A stretch of 31,065 nt of DNA from a virus. Both the position numbers and the translations under genes were made by a program. This document shows, piece after piece, positions 7,697 through 15,221 of the stretch. Numbering within the stretch: the first letter of the stretch is position 1; each line of letters begins with the position of its first letter. Where the stretch lies: positions 1 to 31,065 of the IMG/VR virus record IMGVR_UViG_3300031227_004701; one strand, 5' to 3'. Below the pieces are notes generated by a model. It ran no database searches and was not told the origin of the DNA. It saw only the letters and a program-made list of their open reading frames with translations.

Positions 7697-8412
7697 TTTA
7701 AAAATCCCTCCCCATAATCCGCCTGCATTTGTTCAGGATAAAGCTTGTTCCATAAATCCTCTGGATATTCATTCCACTTCTTTTTAAAGTATTCCCTGTT
7801 TATTTCGTCATACTTTTTCCTTTGATCGTCTCCTGCGATTTTAAAACTATGACTGCCCCAGTGCTGATATTGAGCTTTATTAGTATAGGCAGTTTTCCAA
7901 CCAGCAAGTCTGAATCTATACCAAAAATCCCAATCATCGTAAGTACCCTTGCCATCAAACTTCTCATCATAAAACTGCATTGCTTCTTTCCTTATTAAGA
8001 AGAACGAGCTAGTACACCATCGTTCCTTACCAGTAATCCAAGTCTTATCGCCATTATAAAAAGGAGCATTATAGAAAATCTCATGAAAGTGAACCGAGCC
8101 AACCTTTTTATCCTTGAATATTTCTAAAGCTACCTTAAATATATTCTTTGACACTCTCACGTCATTGTTACTAATACAAATAAATGGAGTATCTACTAGC
8201 TTTAAGCCTTTATTAACCGCTTTAGCATAACCATAGTTTTTATCTAACCTAATATAAACGTTAGCAGCTTCCCGCAAATAACCAGCTCCATGAGTAGAGG
8301 CATTATCCACAATAATCCGCCTGCTGGCAGGCAGACTTTCTATTGTCAGTTGAGTTAAATTCAACGTTTCCGCTGTAGCCACCCAACAGGGTATGATTAC
8401 ACTAACCTTCAT
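7693..8412 (-). CDS. GT2-family glycosyltransferase (rhamnosyltransferase-like)
   Basis: A 239 aa GT2 enzyme. It begins KVSVIIPCW and contains IIVDNAST, NYGYAKAVNKGL and CISNNDVRVSK, the pattern of O-antigen-type rhamnosyl and related transferases, in which NND replaces DxD. A C-terminal DDWDFWYRFRLAGWKTAYT matches the catalytic-base and acceptor segment. It has no membrane segment. It overlaps the next gene and the preceding GT4 gene by 4 nt each. Family membership is clear. The donor is only suggested by similarity of the motif pattern. Confidence 0.8.
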   Translation of the reverse strand: MKVSVIIPCWVATAETLNLTQLTIESLPASRRIIVDNASTHGAGYLREAANVYIRLDKNYGYAKAVNKGLKLVDTPFICISNNDVRVSKNIFKVALEIFKDKKVGSVHFHEIFYNAPFYNGDKTWITGKERWCTSSFFLIRKEAMQFYDEKFDGKGTYDDWDFWYRFRLAGWKTAYTNKAQYQHWGSHSFKIAGDDQRKKYDEINREYFKKKWNEYPEDLWNKLYPEQMQADYGEGFLK

Positions 8413-9227
8413 TTTAACCCCCTTAATACAGCCTCCAAGTAGTTGTCGGCAGTATAATTTTTCAATATAAACTCTCTAGGTGATTTCAGGCCTGACTCCT
8501 TATATTCTTTAATATAACTGTAGGTTTTTCTGTTTTTAACTGGTTCTAAGACCTCAGGCAATATGTCACAGCTCATTGCCTCCAAAACTGTTCTTTCTGA
8601 ACCATGTACTGCAGGAATAATAACCCTTTTAGCCCTTCTGTAATAATCCCTTATCTTTTCTACAGGGAAATATCCTATTTCTATGTTTACTCCAGCCTTT
8701 TTACAAGCTTCTAGTTCTTCTTTTCCATCTGGCTGAACAGTTCCTATACAGGTTAATTTATTCCCTAGATAAGCAATATTAGATTGTAGCTTCCACTCAC
8801 TAAAAGTGGCAGGATAAAAATATTCAATATCCTTTTTCACACTTTTGTCTGGAGAGAAAAAATCAGCATCAGTACCAAAAGCTTTAATAGCTCTAATTCC
8901 TAGTGCCCTTACCGCTTCATAAACTGGTGTTGATTCACAAAAAACTACATCAAAACCCTTTAAATTACTAGGATTGTCTGGGGTGGTAGTTAGAAATAAT
9001 CCCCTTTTAGCAGAATATGTTGACTTTAGCCTTGAAAAGTTACTATAGCTTCCAGACCAAGCTAGAATCCAATCATATTCCTTTTTAGGCACTTCAAATA
9101 GTAGCCAGTCCACATTATGTACTTTCTCAAGTTTTTCCACGCAGGCACGTAGACCATCACGCCATAATGGCATAATTTTCTTTGCTCCTGTCCACTCCCA
9201 AATAAAACAAATTGATTTCTTTTCCAT
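8409..9227 (-). CDS. GT4-like (GT-B fold) glycosyltransferase
   Basis: A 272 aa protein with GT-B features. The N-terminal half (SICFIWEWTGAKK, FDVVFCESTPVYEAVRALG) ends in AFGTDADFFSP, the usual interdomain crossover of GT4 enzymes. The C-terminal half has LTCIGTVQPDGKEE, KIRDYYRRAKRVIIP and HGSERTVLEAMSCD, which matches the E-x7-E donor-sugar region with one spacing change. It is shorter than a typical GT4 (about 370 aa), so both Rossmann lobes are trimmed. The ATG at 9227 has AAGGA 5 nt upstream. It begins a sub-cluster after a 30 nt gap that holds a hairpin. The acceptor is unknown. Confidence 0.65.
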   Translation of the reverse strand: MEKKSICFIWEWTGAKKIMPLWRDGLRACVEKLEKVHNVDWLLFEVPKKEYDWILAWSGSYSNFSRLKSTYSAKRGLFLTTTPDNPSNLKGFDVVFCESTPVYEAVRALGIRAIKAFGTDADFFSPDKSVKKDIEYFYPATFSEWKLQSNIAYLGNKLTCIGTVQPDGKEELEACKKAGVNIEIGYFPVEKIRDYYRRAKRVIIPAVHGSERTVLEAMSCDILPEVLEPVKNRKTYSYIKEYKESGLKSPREFILKNYTADNYLEAVLRGLK

Positions 9228-9240
9228 ATTTTTCCTTCTT

Positions 9241-9258
9241 GGGCGATGTCGCCCTTTT
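9241..9258 (+). terminator. Hairpin with U-tract in the plus orientation (antisense direction)
   Basis: GGGCGATGTCGCCC (9241-9254) is a perfect inverted repeat followed on the plus strand by five T residues. By shape it would stop antisense transcription coming from the left. For the minus-strand operon it is a plain hairpin without a U-tract, between the 9258-9983 and 8409-9227 genes, and may affect mRNA stability. Confidence 0.4.
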
Positions 9259-9983
9259 TATAAAACTTTTTTCCACTTTTCAGGTATTTTCATCTTTTCA
9301 TTCATGCCAATGTGAAAATGTGCCTTGTCTTTTCTAAACCTACCCCTTCCACAAAATGCGTCCCAATCAATCTTTTGTAGGTGAACCATAAATACATCAG
9401 GGCAGGCAATTTCTTTTATATGCTCCCCTAACCCAAGTCCAATTTTAGATGCTATTTCAACTTCAGACTCAAGATAATGAAAACCATCTGCCCAATCTAG
9501 TAATACTTTAGAAATAGTAGGCTTATGATAACTAGGATGAGGCCACCAAATTGATCGTTGAGCTAAAATAGGCTTATCCCAATCAATTGCCTTTTCTTCA
9601 TCTCGTTGAAAAACCTCTCTGCCAGTAGCATAAACATAATCCTCTTTCATTCCCAAGACAAACTCATCTAGTCCACTATATTTATTTGGATCAGCTAAAA
9701 TAAACTCGTCTGATTCTGCAAATATTACAATATCATATCCCATATCAAATATTTTCTTCTGCCCCTCTTTGCCCATTTTAACCATTGCACCAAGCTTAAA
9801 ACCAACATCTTCAGTAACTTTATATTCTGTAAATTTGAACTTCTTATGTGCTCTGCCTACGCTCCCATCGGAAGTATTATTGTTAAAGACATAAAGATCA
9901 TCAAAATACCGACTATAATACTTTAACCATAAAGGAAGCATTATCGGTTCATTTTTTACCATCGTGTATACTGCAATTTTCAA
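9258..9983 (-). CDS. Glycosyltransferase, Glyco_tranf_2_4/GT92-like
   Basis: A GT-A-type enzyme of about 241 aa. TTG at 9983 is preferred because AAGGAG lies 4 nt upstream. It opens with KIAVYTMVKNEP and LPLWLKYYSRYFDDLYVFNN, the hallmark of this family (accepting a substrate at a face-to-face loop), and has AESDEFILADPNKY as its DxD-like motif. It is clearly paralogous to the 12007-12747 product: both share DEFI..(D/N)P(N/D)KY, TGRE(V/I), WWPH and GFHYxxS in the same order. It overlaps the RGP-like gene by 35 nt. The donor and acceptor are unknown. Confidence 0.7.
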   Translation of the reverse strand: MKIAVYTMVKNEPIMLPLWLKYYSRYFDDLYVFNNNTSDGSVGRAHKKFKFTEYKVTEDVGFKLGAMVKMGKEGQKKIFDMGYDIVIFAESDEFILADPNKYSGLDEFVLGMKEDYVYATGREVFQRDEEKAIDWDKPILAQRSIWWPHPSYHKPTISKVLLDWADGFHYLESEVEIASKIGLGLGEHIKEIACPDVFMVHLQKIDWDAFCGRGRFRKDKAHFHIGMNEKMKIPEKWKKVL

Positions 9984-10848
9984 CAAACTCCTTCCAAAGT
10001 CTCATTCTTTTGTGAAACTCTTTAAAATATTTTTTAACATCTGGGCTAGTTTTATTTTGCCAATAAAGTTCATTCAAGCCAAATCCCCTTGCTTCCTTAA
10101 CCAAGTTAGTAAAAACATTACTTGCCTTGTCATGCCAAACATTACTATATCCAGTAACTACGGCCCAACCCTTCTTGTCTATTACTTTTTTAGAATATTG
10201 ACCACCAAATACATCATCAGCTCTGTCAACACCCATAAATGGAGGCATCATATACATGTAGGGCAACATTTTCCTTTTAAATCCAACATTCATTATAGAC
10301 ATAGGATAAAAAATACCTTTTGGAATAGGACCCTTAAAGAATTTCATCTTAGGATTACCCCTAACCAACTGCGTTGGTGCATCATAGTCATGAACATTTT
10401 CCCAAACTCCATGTGACAAAACTACTTCTGCTTCATCTCTTACTCCATAAGGAAATCCTCTGGTGTACTCACTACCCAAAGACATCCAACTGACAGGCAC
10501 CCTAGTATTTAAAACATCAATATGGTCTTGAATTGGATCTCCAATTGGCGAAACATCATCATCAGTAGTTATGATGTATTCAACTTCTGGACAATATTTG
10601 GCAATATAAGCAAAACCCATGTTCCTTACAGCAGAAGTTCTATTACCAATCAAGGCACTATATTTTCCCATTAATTGTTTTGCAGAAAACTTCTTACCAT
10701 CCCAAGTCTTTAATATTGGTTTTTTACCATCATAAATAATAAAAACCTGACACTTAAAATTCCAGTCTTTTAAAAACTGCTTTATCTTTTCTGGCCTTAT
10801 TGTTGGAATAACTACAGCTATTGATTTATCAATTATTTCTTTTTGCAT
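9949..10848 (-). CDS. Reversibly glycosylated polypeptide / UDP-arabinopyranose mutase homologue
   Basis: A 299 aa protein that matches the RGP/UAM family over its length. Residues 12-18 read VVIPTIR. ITTDDDVSP has the DDD motif at 96-98. RGFPYGVRD (130-138) parallels plant RGYPFSLRE and keeps two arginines seven apart, R130 and R137. HGVW and DYDAPTQLV (154-162), IPKG (175-178), MNVGF, DDVFGG (211-216) and WHDKASNVFTNLVKE (238-252) follow in the family order. Characterised plant members interconvert UDP-arabinopyranose and UDP-arabinofuranose and are glycosylated on an arginine that I align with R130. Here it sits between methyltransferases and glycosyltransferases and would supply or transfer a pentose. 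Activity on arabinose is inferred; related family members lack mutase activity. Confidence 0.75.
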   Translation of the reverse strand: MQKEIIDKSIAVVIPTIRPEKIKQFLKDWNFKCQVFIIYDGKKPILKTWDGKKFSAKQLMGKYSALIGNRTSAVRNMGFAYIAKYCPEVEYIITTDDDVSPIGDPIQDHIDVLNTRVPVSWMSLGSEYTRGFPYGVRDEAEVVLSHGVWENVHDYDAPTQLVRGNPKMKFFKGPIPKGIFYPMSIMNVGFKRKMLPYMYMMPPFMGVDRADDVFGGQYSKKVIDKKGWAVVTGYSNVWHDKASNVFTNLVKEARGFGLNELYWQNKTSPDVKKYFKEFHKRMRLWKEFVENCSIHDGKK

Positions 10849-11444
10849 ATTTGAAAAGCACTCCTTTCTTTTTTATAAGTAAAACTTTCTCTTTTTGAAT
10901 ACAAATATTTTAATTCATCTACCGCTTTTACAAGTTGTGGTTGATTTCCAGTATAGTAATCATGAAACAAAACAAGATTTCCTTTTTTAACAAATGGCGT
11001 CCAATTCTTTCCATCATGATAAACTTCAGGATAAGAATGATCCCCATCTATAATCAGTAAGTCTATTTCTCTTTCCCACCCAGTTACTAATTCATATGAT
11101 GGATGTTGATATAGTGTCCAATTCTTTATACCTTTTAAGTTTTCAAGGAGTGCACTTTTTACTTCTGTTTTTGTGTACTTTCTCTCTTCGCCTGGTTCAC
11201 ACGTACCGCCTTTTCTATATTCATAATCATATGGAAAAGGATCGACAGATATAACTTGACTTGTAGGAGAAGAAAGAGAAAGCATTTTAGCTGATCTCCC
11301 CATCCAAGCTCCTATTTCCACGATTAAGCCATTTTCAATCTTACTGGCGTGGTTATATAACAAGCGACAATCTGATCTTGACATCCAACCATGTATGTCC
11401 TTAATCTGATTATATATATTTTCAAAACCTATTTCTTTGTGCAT
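10833..11444 (-). CDS. Class I SAM methyltransferase (Methyltransf_24-like), copy 2
   Basis: A 203 aa protein. LIVEIGAWMGRSAKML is the SAM-binding loop. Then come VISVDPFPYDYEY (acidic ribose-binding position), LLIIDGDHSYPEV and NLVLFHDYYTGNQP. This is the pattern of small sugar or secondary-metabolite O-methyltransferases with an IDGDHxY metal and catalytic segment. It is a tandem duplicate of the 11429-12007 gene: both share KDIxGWM, CxxLYNxASKIxNG, SPTSQ, GIKNW, DLLIIDGDH and VLFHDYY. It likely methylates a sugar in the glycan built by the neighbouring transferases. Its 3' end (FQICKKK) contains the start codon of the RGP-like gene, a 16 nt overlap. Confidence 0.8.
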   Translation of the reverse strand: MHKEIGFENIYNQIKDIHGWMSRSDCRLLYNHASKIENGLIVEIGAWMGRSAKMLSLSSPTSQVISVDPFPYDYEYRKGGTCEPGEERKYTKTEVKSALLENLKGIKNWTLYQHPSYELVTGWEREIDLLIIDGDHSYPEVYHDGKNWTPFVKKGNLVLFHDYYTGNQPQLVKAVDELKYLYSKRESFTYKKERSAFQICKKK

Positions 11445-12007
11445 ATTTGGAACATACTTCCTATACCATCTTTATTGGTATAATCTTTTCTTTCACTAAA
11501 TAAATGTTTTAGAGCATTTACGGCTGGTTTAACATAATGTTTGGCTGCATGATAGTAATCGTGAAACAAAACATAATGACCAACCTTTACCTCTGGCACC
11601 CAGGTAGCTGTATCCAATCTTACCGACAACTCCTGATGATCCCCATCAATTATTAATAAATCAATTGGTGTGTGCCATGTTCTACTACCCTCAACTGAAT
11701 CAATGTGATGTAAGTGCCAATTCTTAATACCAATCATATTTTTAAGACACTCCCTTTTTGCATCTTCACCCTTAATAACACTACCACCCTTATACTCATA
11801 ATTAGAAATATAAGAATCAAATGAATGAATCTGACTGGTGGGTGAAGCCAAACAAAGAACTTTGCTTGATCTTCCCATATATGGACCAATCTCAACAATT
11901 ACGCCATTTTTTATTTTAGAGGCATAGTTGTAAAGAACCTCACAATCACAAATTGGCATCCAGCCTTTAATATCTTTTACTTGATCGAATACTTCTTCAA
12001 ATGTCAT
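11429..12007 (-). CDS. Class I SAM methyltransferase (Methyltransf_24-like), copy 1
   Basis: A 192 aa protein with VIVEIGPYMGRSSKVL as SAM-binding motif I, IHSFDSYISNYEY, DLLIIDGDHQELSV and HYVLFHDYYHAAKHYV. The ATG at 12007 overlaps the previous stop by one base (TAATG), with AGGAGG 8 nt upstream. It is paralogous to the next gene downstream. Where copy 2 has IDGDHSYPEV this copy has IDGDHQELSV, so the Tyr after the conserved His is missing and its substrate may differ. The reaction is inferred to be O-methylation of a sugar. The fold assignment is firm. Confidence 0.8.
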   Translation of the reverse strand: MTFEEVFDQVKDIKGWMPICDCEVLYNYASKIKNGVIVEIGPYMGRSSKVLCLASPTSQIHSFDSYISNYEYKGGSVIKGEDAKRECLKNMIGIKNWHLHHIDSVEGSRTWHTPIDLLIIDGDHQELSVRLDTATWVPEVKVGHYVLFHDYYHAAKHYVKPAVNALKHLFSERKDYTNKDGIGSMFQICTKK

Positions 12008-12747
12008 TAAAACGCCTCCTTATATTTATCTGGTATTTTCTTACAATTTTCCCTTTTTCTTTTTACAAAATCTTTAAATAACTTGCTACCTTCTCTTTTA
12101 GTTTTTAAGCTTTCAAATTCATCAGCATCAATAAACCTGGTATGTACCATAATTAAGTCTGGATCAGCCCTTTTGAAAATATAAACCTTTAAGTCAAGCT
12201 CTTTTACTTCAGATTTAAGTCTAAAGCTTTTAGGATAGTGAAATCCCCACACAAAAGTCTGCGGTATACTTGAAATGGCAGTTTTAAAATGAGCGCTGTG
12301 CGGCCACCAATGGTCTCTTTGTTCCATCCAAGGTTTTTCCCACTTCATGGCTGATTCATCACTAGATTGTATAATCTCTCTGCCTGTACAGGTGATTTCT
12401 TTCCCTTTCGCTTTCCTGACATAATCTCCTAAATCCTTATATTTATCAGGATTAACAATAATAAATTCATCTAAGTCAGAATAAACCACATAATCATATT
12501 TCTTTAACAAGCGCTTTTGCTGTTCTTCTATCGCGACCACGCATAAGTCATGATAATTACCAGTTCCAACAACGTTAAGTCCTTTTAGCTTAATCTCGGT
12601 AAAGTTATAACCATGAGTGGGTAAGTCCTTTTGCTTATCACTCAAATTAACCACATAAACATCAAAATCAAACTGGCAATAATACTTTAACCAGTATTTA
12701 AACCAAAAGTAATAATTCCTGACATAAACTAAACAAGCTATTTTCAT
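12007..12747 (-). CDS. Glycosyltransferase, Glyco_tranf_2_4/GT92-like, paralogue of 9258-9983
   Basis: A 246 aa GT-A-type enzyme that opens KIACLVYVRNYYFWFKYWLKYY and has YVVYSDLDEFIIVNPDKY as its DxD region. TGREIIQSS, then RDHWWPHSAHFKTA and WGFHYPKS mirror the paralogue downstream. The motif order is identical but overall identity looks moderate, so the two probably act at different steps of one glycan. It starts at an ATG that overlaps the previous stop by 4 nt. No membrane segment is visible. Confidence 0.7.
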   Translation of the reverse strand: MKIACLVYVRNYYFWFKYWLKYYCQFDFDVYVVNLSDKQKDLPTHGYNFTEIKLKGLNVVGTGNYHDLCVVAIEEQQKRLLKKYDYVVYSDLDEFIIVNPDKYKDLGDYVRKAKGKEITCTGREIIQSSDESAMKWEKPWMEQRDHWWPHSAHFKTAISSIPQTFVWGFHYPKSFRLKSEVKELDLKVYIFKRADPDLIMVHTRFIDADEFESLKTKREGSKLFKDFVKRKRENCKKIPDKYKEAF

Positions 12748-13373
12748 ACTACAAACATTCCAAATCCAGGCGGATTAGGATTCTCCATATTAGAAACTGA
12801 CCGATGAAGGTCTGGTAAAGATAATTTTGGGTATTTAATTTCATCCCATGCCCTTGTCATGCCCTCATTCAGCCTTATATCATCTATTAAAACAATCGTT
12901 CCCTTTTTAAAGAATTGGTCATATAACTGCATTTCAGCATGTAACTGCTCATAATTATGATCTGTATCAAAAAACCATAGATCGGTTTCTTTAAGTTGGC
13001 AGTCTTTAGGCCAAATTGCTAAGTCTAAGTCATTTCCCCTTATTAACGTTAAATTTGGATAATCCTGCTTAATAAATCTAAACTCACCCTCTGGTTCTGG
13101 AATAGAACAAGCATAAAGCATTGAATCCTTTGGTAAAGTTGATAGCATCATTAAAGCTGAAGATCCTCCAGCCGAGCCAAGCTCAACCACTTGCTTTGGT
13201 TTTATGGCCTTTACCAATGCCGCCAAATACCGATAATATTTTAAATTAACAACGTTATTAATATCATTCAAGCTACCTTGACTCACATCTTTAAGGTAGG
13301 GCTGAATTTTGCTAAAATCTAGCTTCGCCAATTCGTTCATTGCTAGTTGATTAATTCCTTTTGGTGTTACCAT
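12744..13373 (-). CDS. Class I SAM methyltransferase (CmcI/Methyltransf_24 type)
   Basis: A 209 aa protein. VVELGSAGGSSALMML (residues ~62-77) is the SAM-binding loop, DLWFFDTDHNYEQLHAEM carries the acidic D-x-D-H segment, and IVLIDDIRLNEGM is the following strand. This resembles CmcI-type and rhamnosyl O-methyltransferases that bind a metal through the DxDH and DD residues. It precedes the GT92-like gene by a 4 nt overlap and follows a small zinc-binding protein by 7 nt of overlap. It likely methylates a sugar hydroxyl. Confidence 0.75.
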   Translation of the reverse strand: MVTPKGINQLAMNELAKLDFSKIQPYLKDVSQGSLNDINNVVNLKYYRYLAALVKAIKPKQVVELGSAGGSSALMMLSTLPKDSMLYACSIPEPEGEFRFIKQDYPNLTLIRGNDLDLAIWPKDCQLKETDLWFFDTDHNYEQLHAEMQLYDQFFKKGTIVLIDDIRLNEGMTRAWDEIKYPKLSLPDLHRSVSNMENPNPPGFGMFVV

Positions 13374-13546
13374 TTTTTAATCTCCTCTGGACTAGGCATT
13401 TTGCCTGTTACTGGATCTCTATGCTTTTTTTGATATTCGTAATTGGTTATACAAACCTTCTTATGACAAATCTTAGGCTTGTCATTTGGATTCCAATAAG
13501 GAACATTGACCCCGCACATAATACATTTTGTGTGTAAAACTTTCAT
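13367..13546 (-). CDS. Small zinc-binding protein (59 aa)
   Basis: Reading MKVLHTKCIMCGVNVPYW..., this short gene has CIMC and a second pair CHKKVC about 20 residues later, a typical zinc ribbon. A very good ribosome binding site (AGGAGG, 4 nt before ATG) and a 7 nt overlap with the methyltransferase downstream support it as real. The C-terminal half is basic and polar (YQKKHRDPVTGKM). It may be a small regulator or a metal-binding accessory protein. No specific function can be assigned. Confidence 0.65.
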   Translation of the reverse strand: MKVLHTKCIMCGVNVPYWNPNDKPKICHKKVCITNYEYQKKHRDPVTGKMPSPEEIKKW

Positions 13547-13558
13547 TTCGCCTCCTTT

Positions 13559-13759
13559 CTATTTTTCTTCTTTCTTAAAATATTCACCAAATGGATGATG
13601 AAAAGGACATCTAGGAGCATTTCTAGAGGCATAAGTACAGCCACTCCTTGCACAAACATCCTTATTATATTGATTTGATTCTGGAGTCAAAGGTTTGCTT
13701 GAACCACTAAATAAAGCATGGCCTATAAATGATCCTAATAATGCTCCAAAAAAACTCAT
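13559..13759 (-). CDS. Small protein with hydrophobic N-terminus and Cys/His cluster (66 aa)
   Basis: A 66 aa protein whose first ~18 residues (MSFFGALLGSFIGHALF) are hydrophobic and glycine-rich, suggesting membrane association. The C-terminal part has C-x4-C, then RCPFHHPFG, a plausible single metal site. It overlaps the upstream methyltransferase by 4 nt (ATGA), so translation is coupled. Placed inside the glycan island, it could tether enzymes at the membrane. That is speculation, and the family is not recognised. Confidence 0.55.
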   Translation of the reverse strand: MSFFGALLGSFIGHALFSGSSKPLTPESNQYNKDVCARSGCTYASRNAPRCPFHHPFGEYFKKEEK

Positions 13760-14541
13760 TTTTCCTCCTTCCTTTGGTACTTAAAACAAATTAAACCATC
13801 TTTACTAAAGATTTCTCCTACTTTATAATCCTTCAAAAGCTCTTTAATTGTTTCTTTTGTAAAAACCCTTATATGCCCTCTAGGTAATTTGCCGTCCCAT
13901 TCCCATCCACCCTTAATGTTACCCGCACCATCACCATAGGGGCCGTCTGGAGTAGTAACATAGACCCAGCCACCAGGATTAGTCATATCTACCATGTGTT
14001 TTAAGAAGTCTTTTGGGTCAACCACTACATGCTCAAATACTTCCATGCAAGAAACAAGATCAACCTTTTCCTTTGGCACGAAGGTAGTTACATTATCCTG
14101 AACAAACTTAGCCTTAACCCCTAGTTCTTTAGCTCTCTGCCTTGCTACTTTCAAGGCACCACTGGTCATTTCAACCCCAGTAGCCTTTACCCCACATTTA
14201 TTGGCATAAATAACCAAACTACCAACGTAGCAACCAAGGTCAATCATTGACTTGGCTTTATCTAAGCCATCAACAACCCATTGATAGCGAGCATATCTCT
14301 TCCCTGGATCAAGGGCTATAATTGCTGGTTCAATTCTTTCACAATCATCAGCTGGAACATCAAGTAATTTATCCAACCATTCTGGCTCAAAAACATGACG
14401 CACTATACCGTAAGTGTTTTTTCGTTCCTCTTCTAGTCCAACGAGGTCCTTAAAATGTTTCAGTAAATTCCAAGCCTTGAGGGGTTCATCCATTGTCACT
14501 AGTTCCCTTCTTATTATTTTGATTGCTGTTTTTAGGTCCAT
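13756..14541 (-). CDS. Class I SAM methyltransferase (UbiG/Methyltransf_11-type)
   Basis: A 261 aa enzyme with a canonical core: SMIDLGCYVGSLVIYA (residues 98-113, motif I), KATGVEMTSGALKVAR (acidic ribose-binding residue), KFVQDNVTTF, VDLVSCMEVFEHV (motif IV) and NPGGWVYVTTPDGP. A ~90 residue N-terminal helical extension may bind substrate. It follows the GT4 C-terminal gene with a one-base overlap. It is a different methyltransferase type from the three IDGDH or DTDH enzymes in the island, which suggests another position or substrate, perhaps a glycan or lipid head. The substrate is unknown. Confidence 0.8.
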   Translation of the reverse strand: MDLKTAIKIIRRELVTMDEPLKAWNLLKHFKDLVGLEEERKNTYGIVRHVFEPEWLDKLLDVPADDCERIEPAIIALDPGKRYARYQWVVDGLDKAKSMIDLGCYVGSLVIYANKCGVKATGVEMTSGALKVARQRAKELGVKAKFVQDNVTTFVPKEKVDLVSCMEVFEHVVVDPKDFLKHMVDMTNPGGWVYVTTPDGPYGDGAGNIKGGWEWDGKLPRGHIRVFTKETIKELLKDYKVGEIFSKDGLICFKYQRKEEK

Positions 14542-15221
14542 TAGTACGTCACCTCCAATCCATGCTTTTTTTGTAATTTAACAGGCATGTACTGTGCTAA
14601 TTTTGCATCTTTTTTAAGTACCACGTTCATGGCTTCCTTTAAATCATCACGCTTGAACTCATTAGACCAGCCCTGAGCCACTTTTTCCCATCCAAAGGTG
14701 TCTTTGGCCCACTTCATCATTGGTTTTCTAATTTCTTCCTGCCTTTTATGATCCTTTAAAAGACTAATCAACTGTTTTTTGTATTCTTCCTGTACTTCTG
14801 ACTCATAAATATCGCCTTCAATCTTAATTCCATGCTGTACCGTTGTTTTTAAAGCAGCATAATCAATCACAACTGGAACAGCGCCCCAAACTTGGGCCTT
14901 CATGGCACTTATACAGCTAATTTCTCCAAAGTGAGTAGGATAAGTCCACAAACCACATTTTTGATACCATTTCTTAATCTCTGGTTGAGGGATACGGCCA
15001 TGATGAGTAACCCCATCTGTTTCCATTAACTTGTCCATTTTTCCCTTCCATGCCATTGAAGCGGGATTATTATTGTAAAAGCGAACAAACAACTGCCAGC
15101 CATAGAAAATATGTAATTCTGCTTGAGGAACGGCCTTTTTAACATCTGGCCACATCTTTAAGAGATGTTCTAATCCACGGTCATAGGAAGAAGTATATAT
15201 ACACGAATAAGGATTTCTCAT
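14541..15221 (-). CDS. C-terminal (donor-binding) domain of a split GT4 glycosyltransferase
   Basis: A 226 aa protein that is only the second Rossmann lobe of a GT-B enzyme. It begins at the usual start of that lobe (NPYSCIYTSSYDRGLEHLL), then ELHIFYGW, VTHHGRIPQPEIKKWYQKC and LWTYPTHFGEISCISAMKA, the E-x7-A donor-sugar region. The first lobe lies at the end of the preceding gene, which stops at GNGVNL just where the crossover would occur. The ATG at 15221 overlaps that stop by 4 nt. Two subunits could assemble into one active enzyme. Otherwise a lost base split a single gene. Confidence 0.75.
   Translation of the reverse strand: MRNPYSCIYTSSYDRGLEHLLKMWPDVKKAVPQAELHIFYGWQLFVRFYNNNPASMAWKGKMDKLMETDGVTHHGRIPQPEIKKWYQKCGLWTYPTHFGEISCISAMKAQVWGAVPVVIDYAALKTTVQHGIKIEGDIYESEVQEEYKKQLISLLKDHKRQEEIRKPMMKWAKDTFGWEKVAQGWSNEFKRDDLKEAMNVVLKKDAKLAQYMPVKLQKKHGLEVTY

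Noticed and set aside
9964-10416. 150-codon plus-strand frame
   Set aside because: It lies opposite the strongly supported RGP-like gene and shows no family-like motif; plus-strand frames of this kind occur throughout as antisense shadows.
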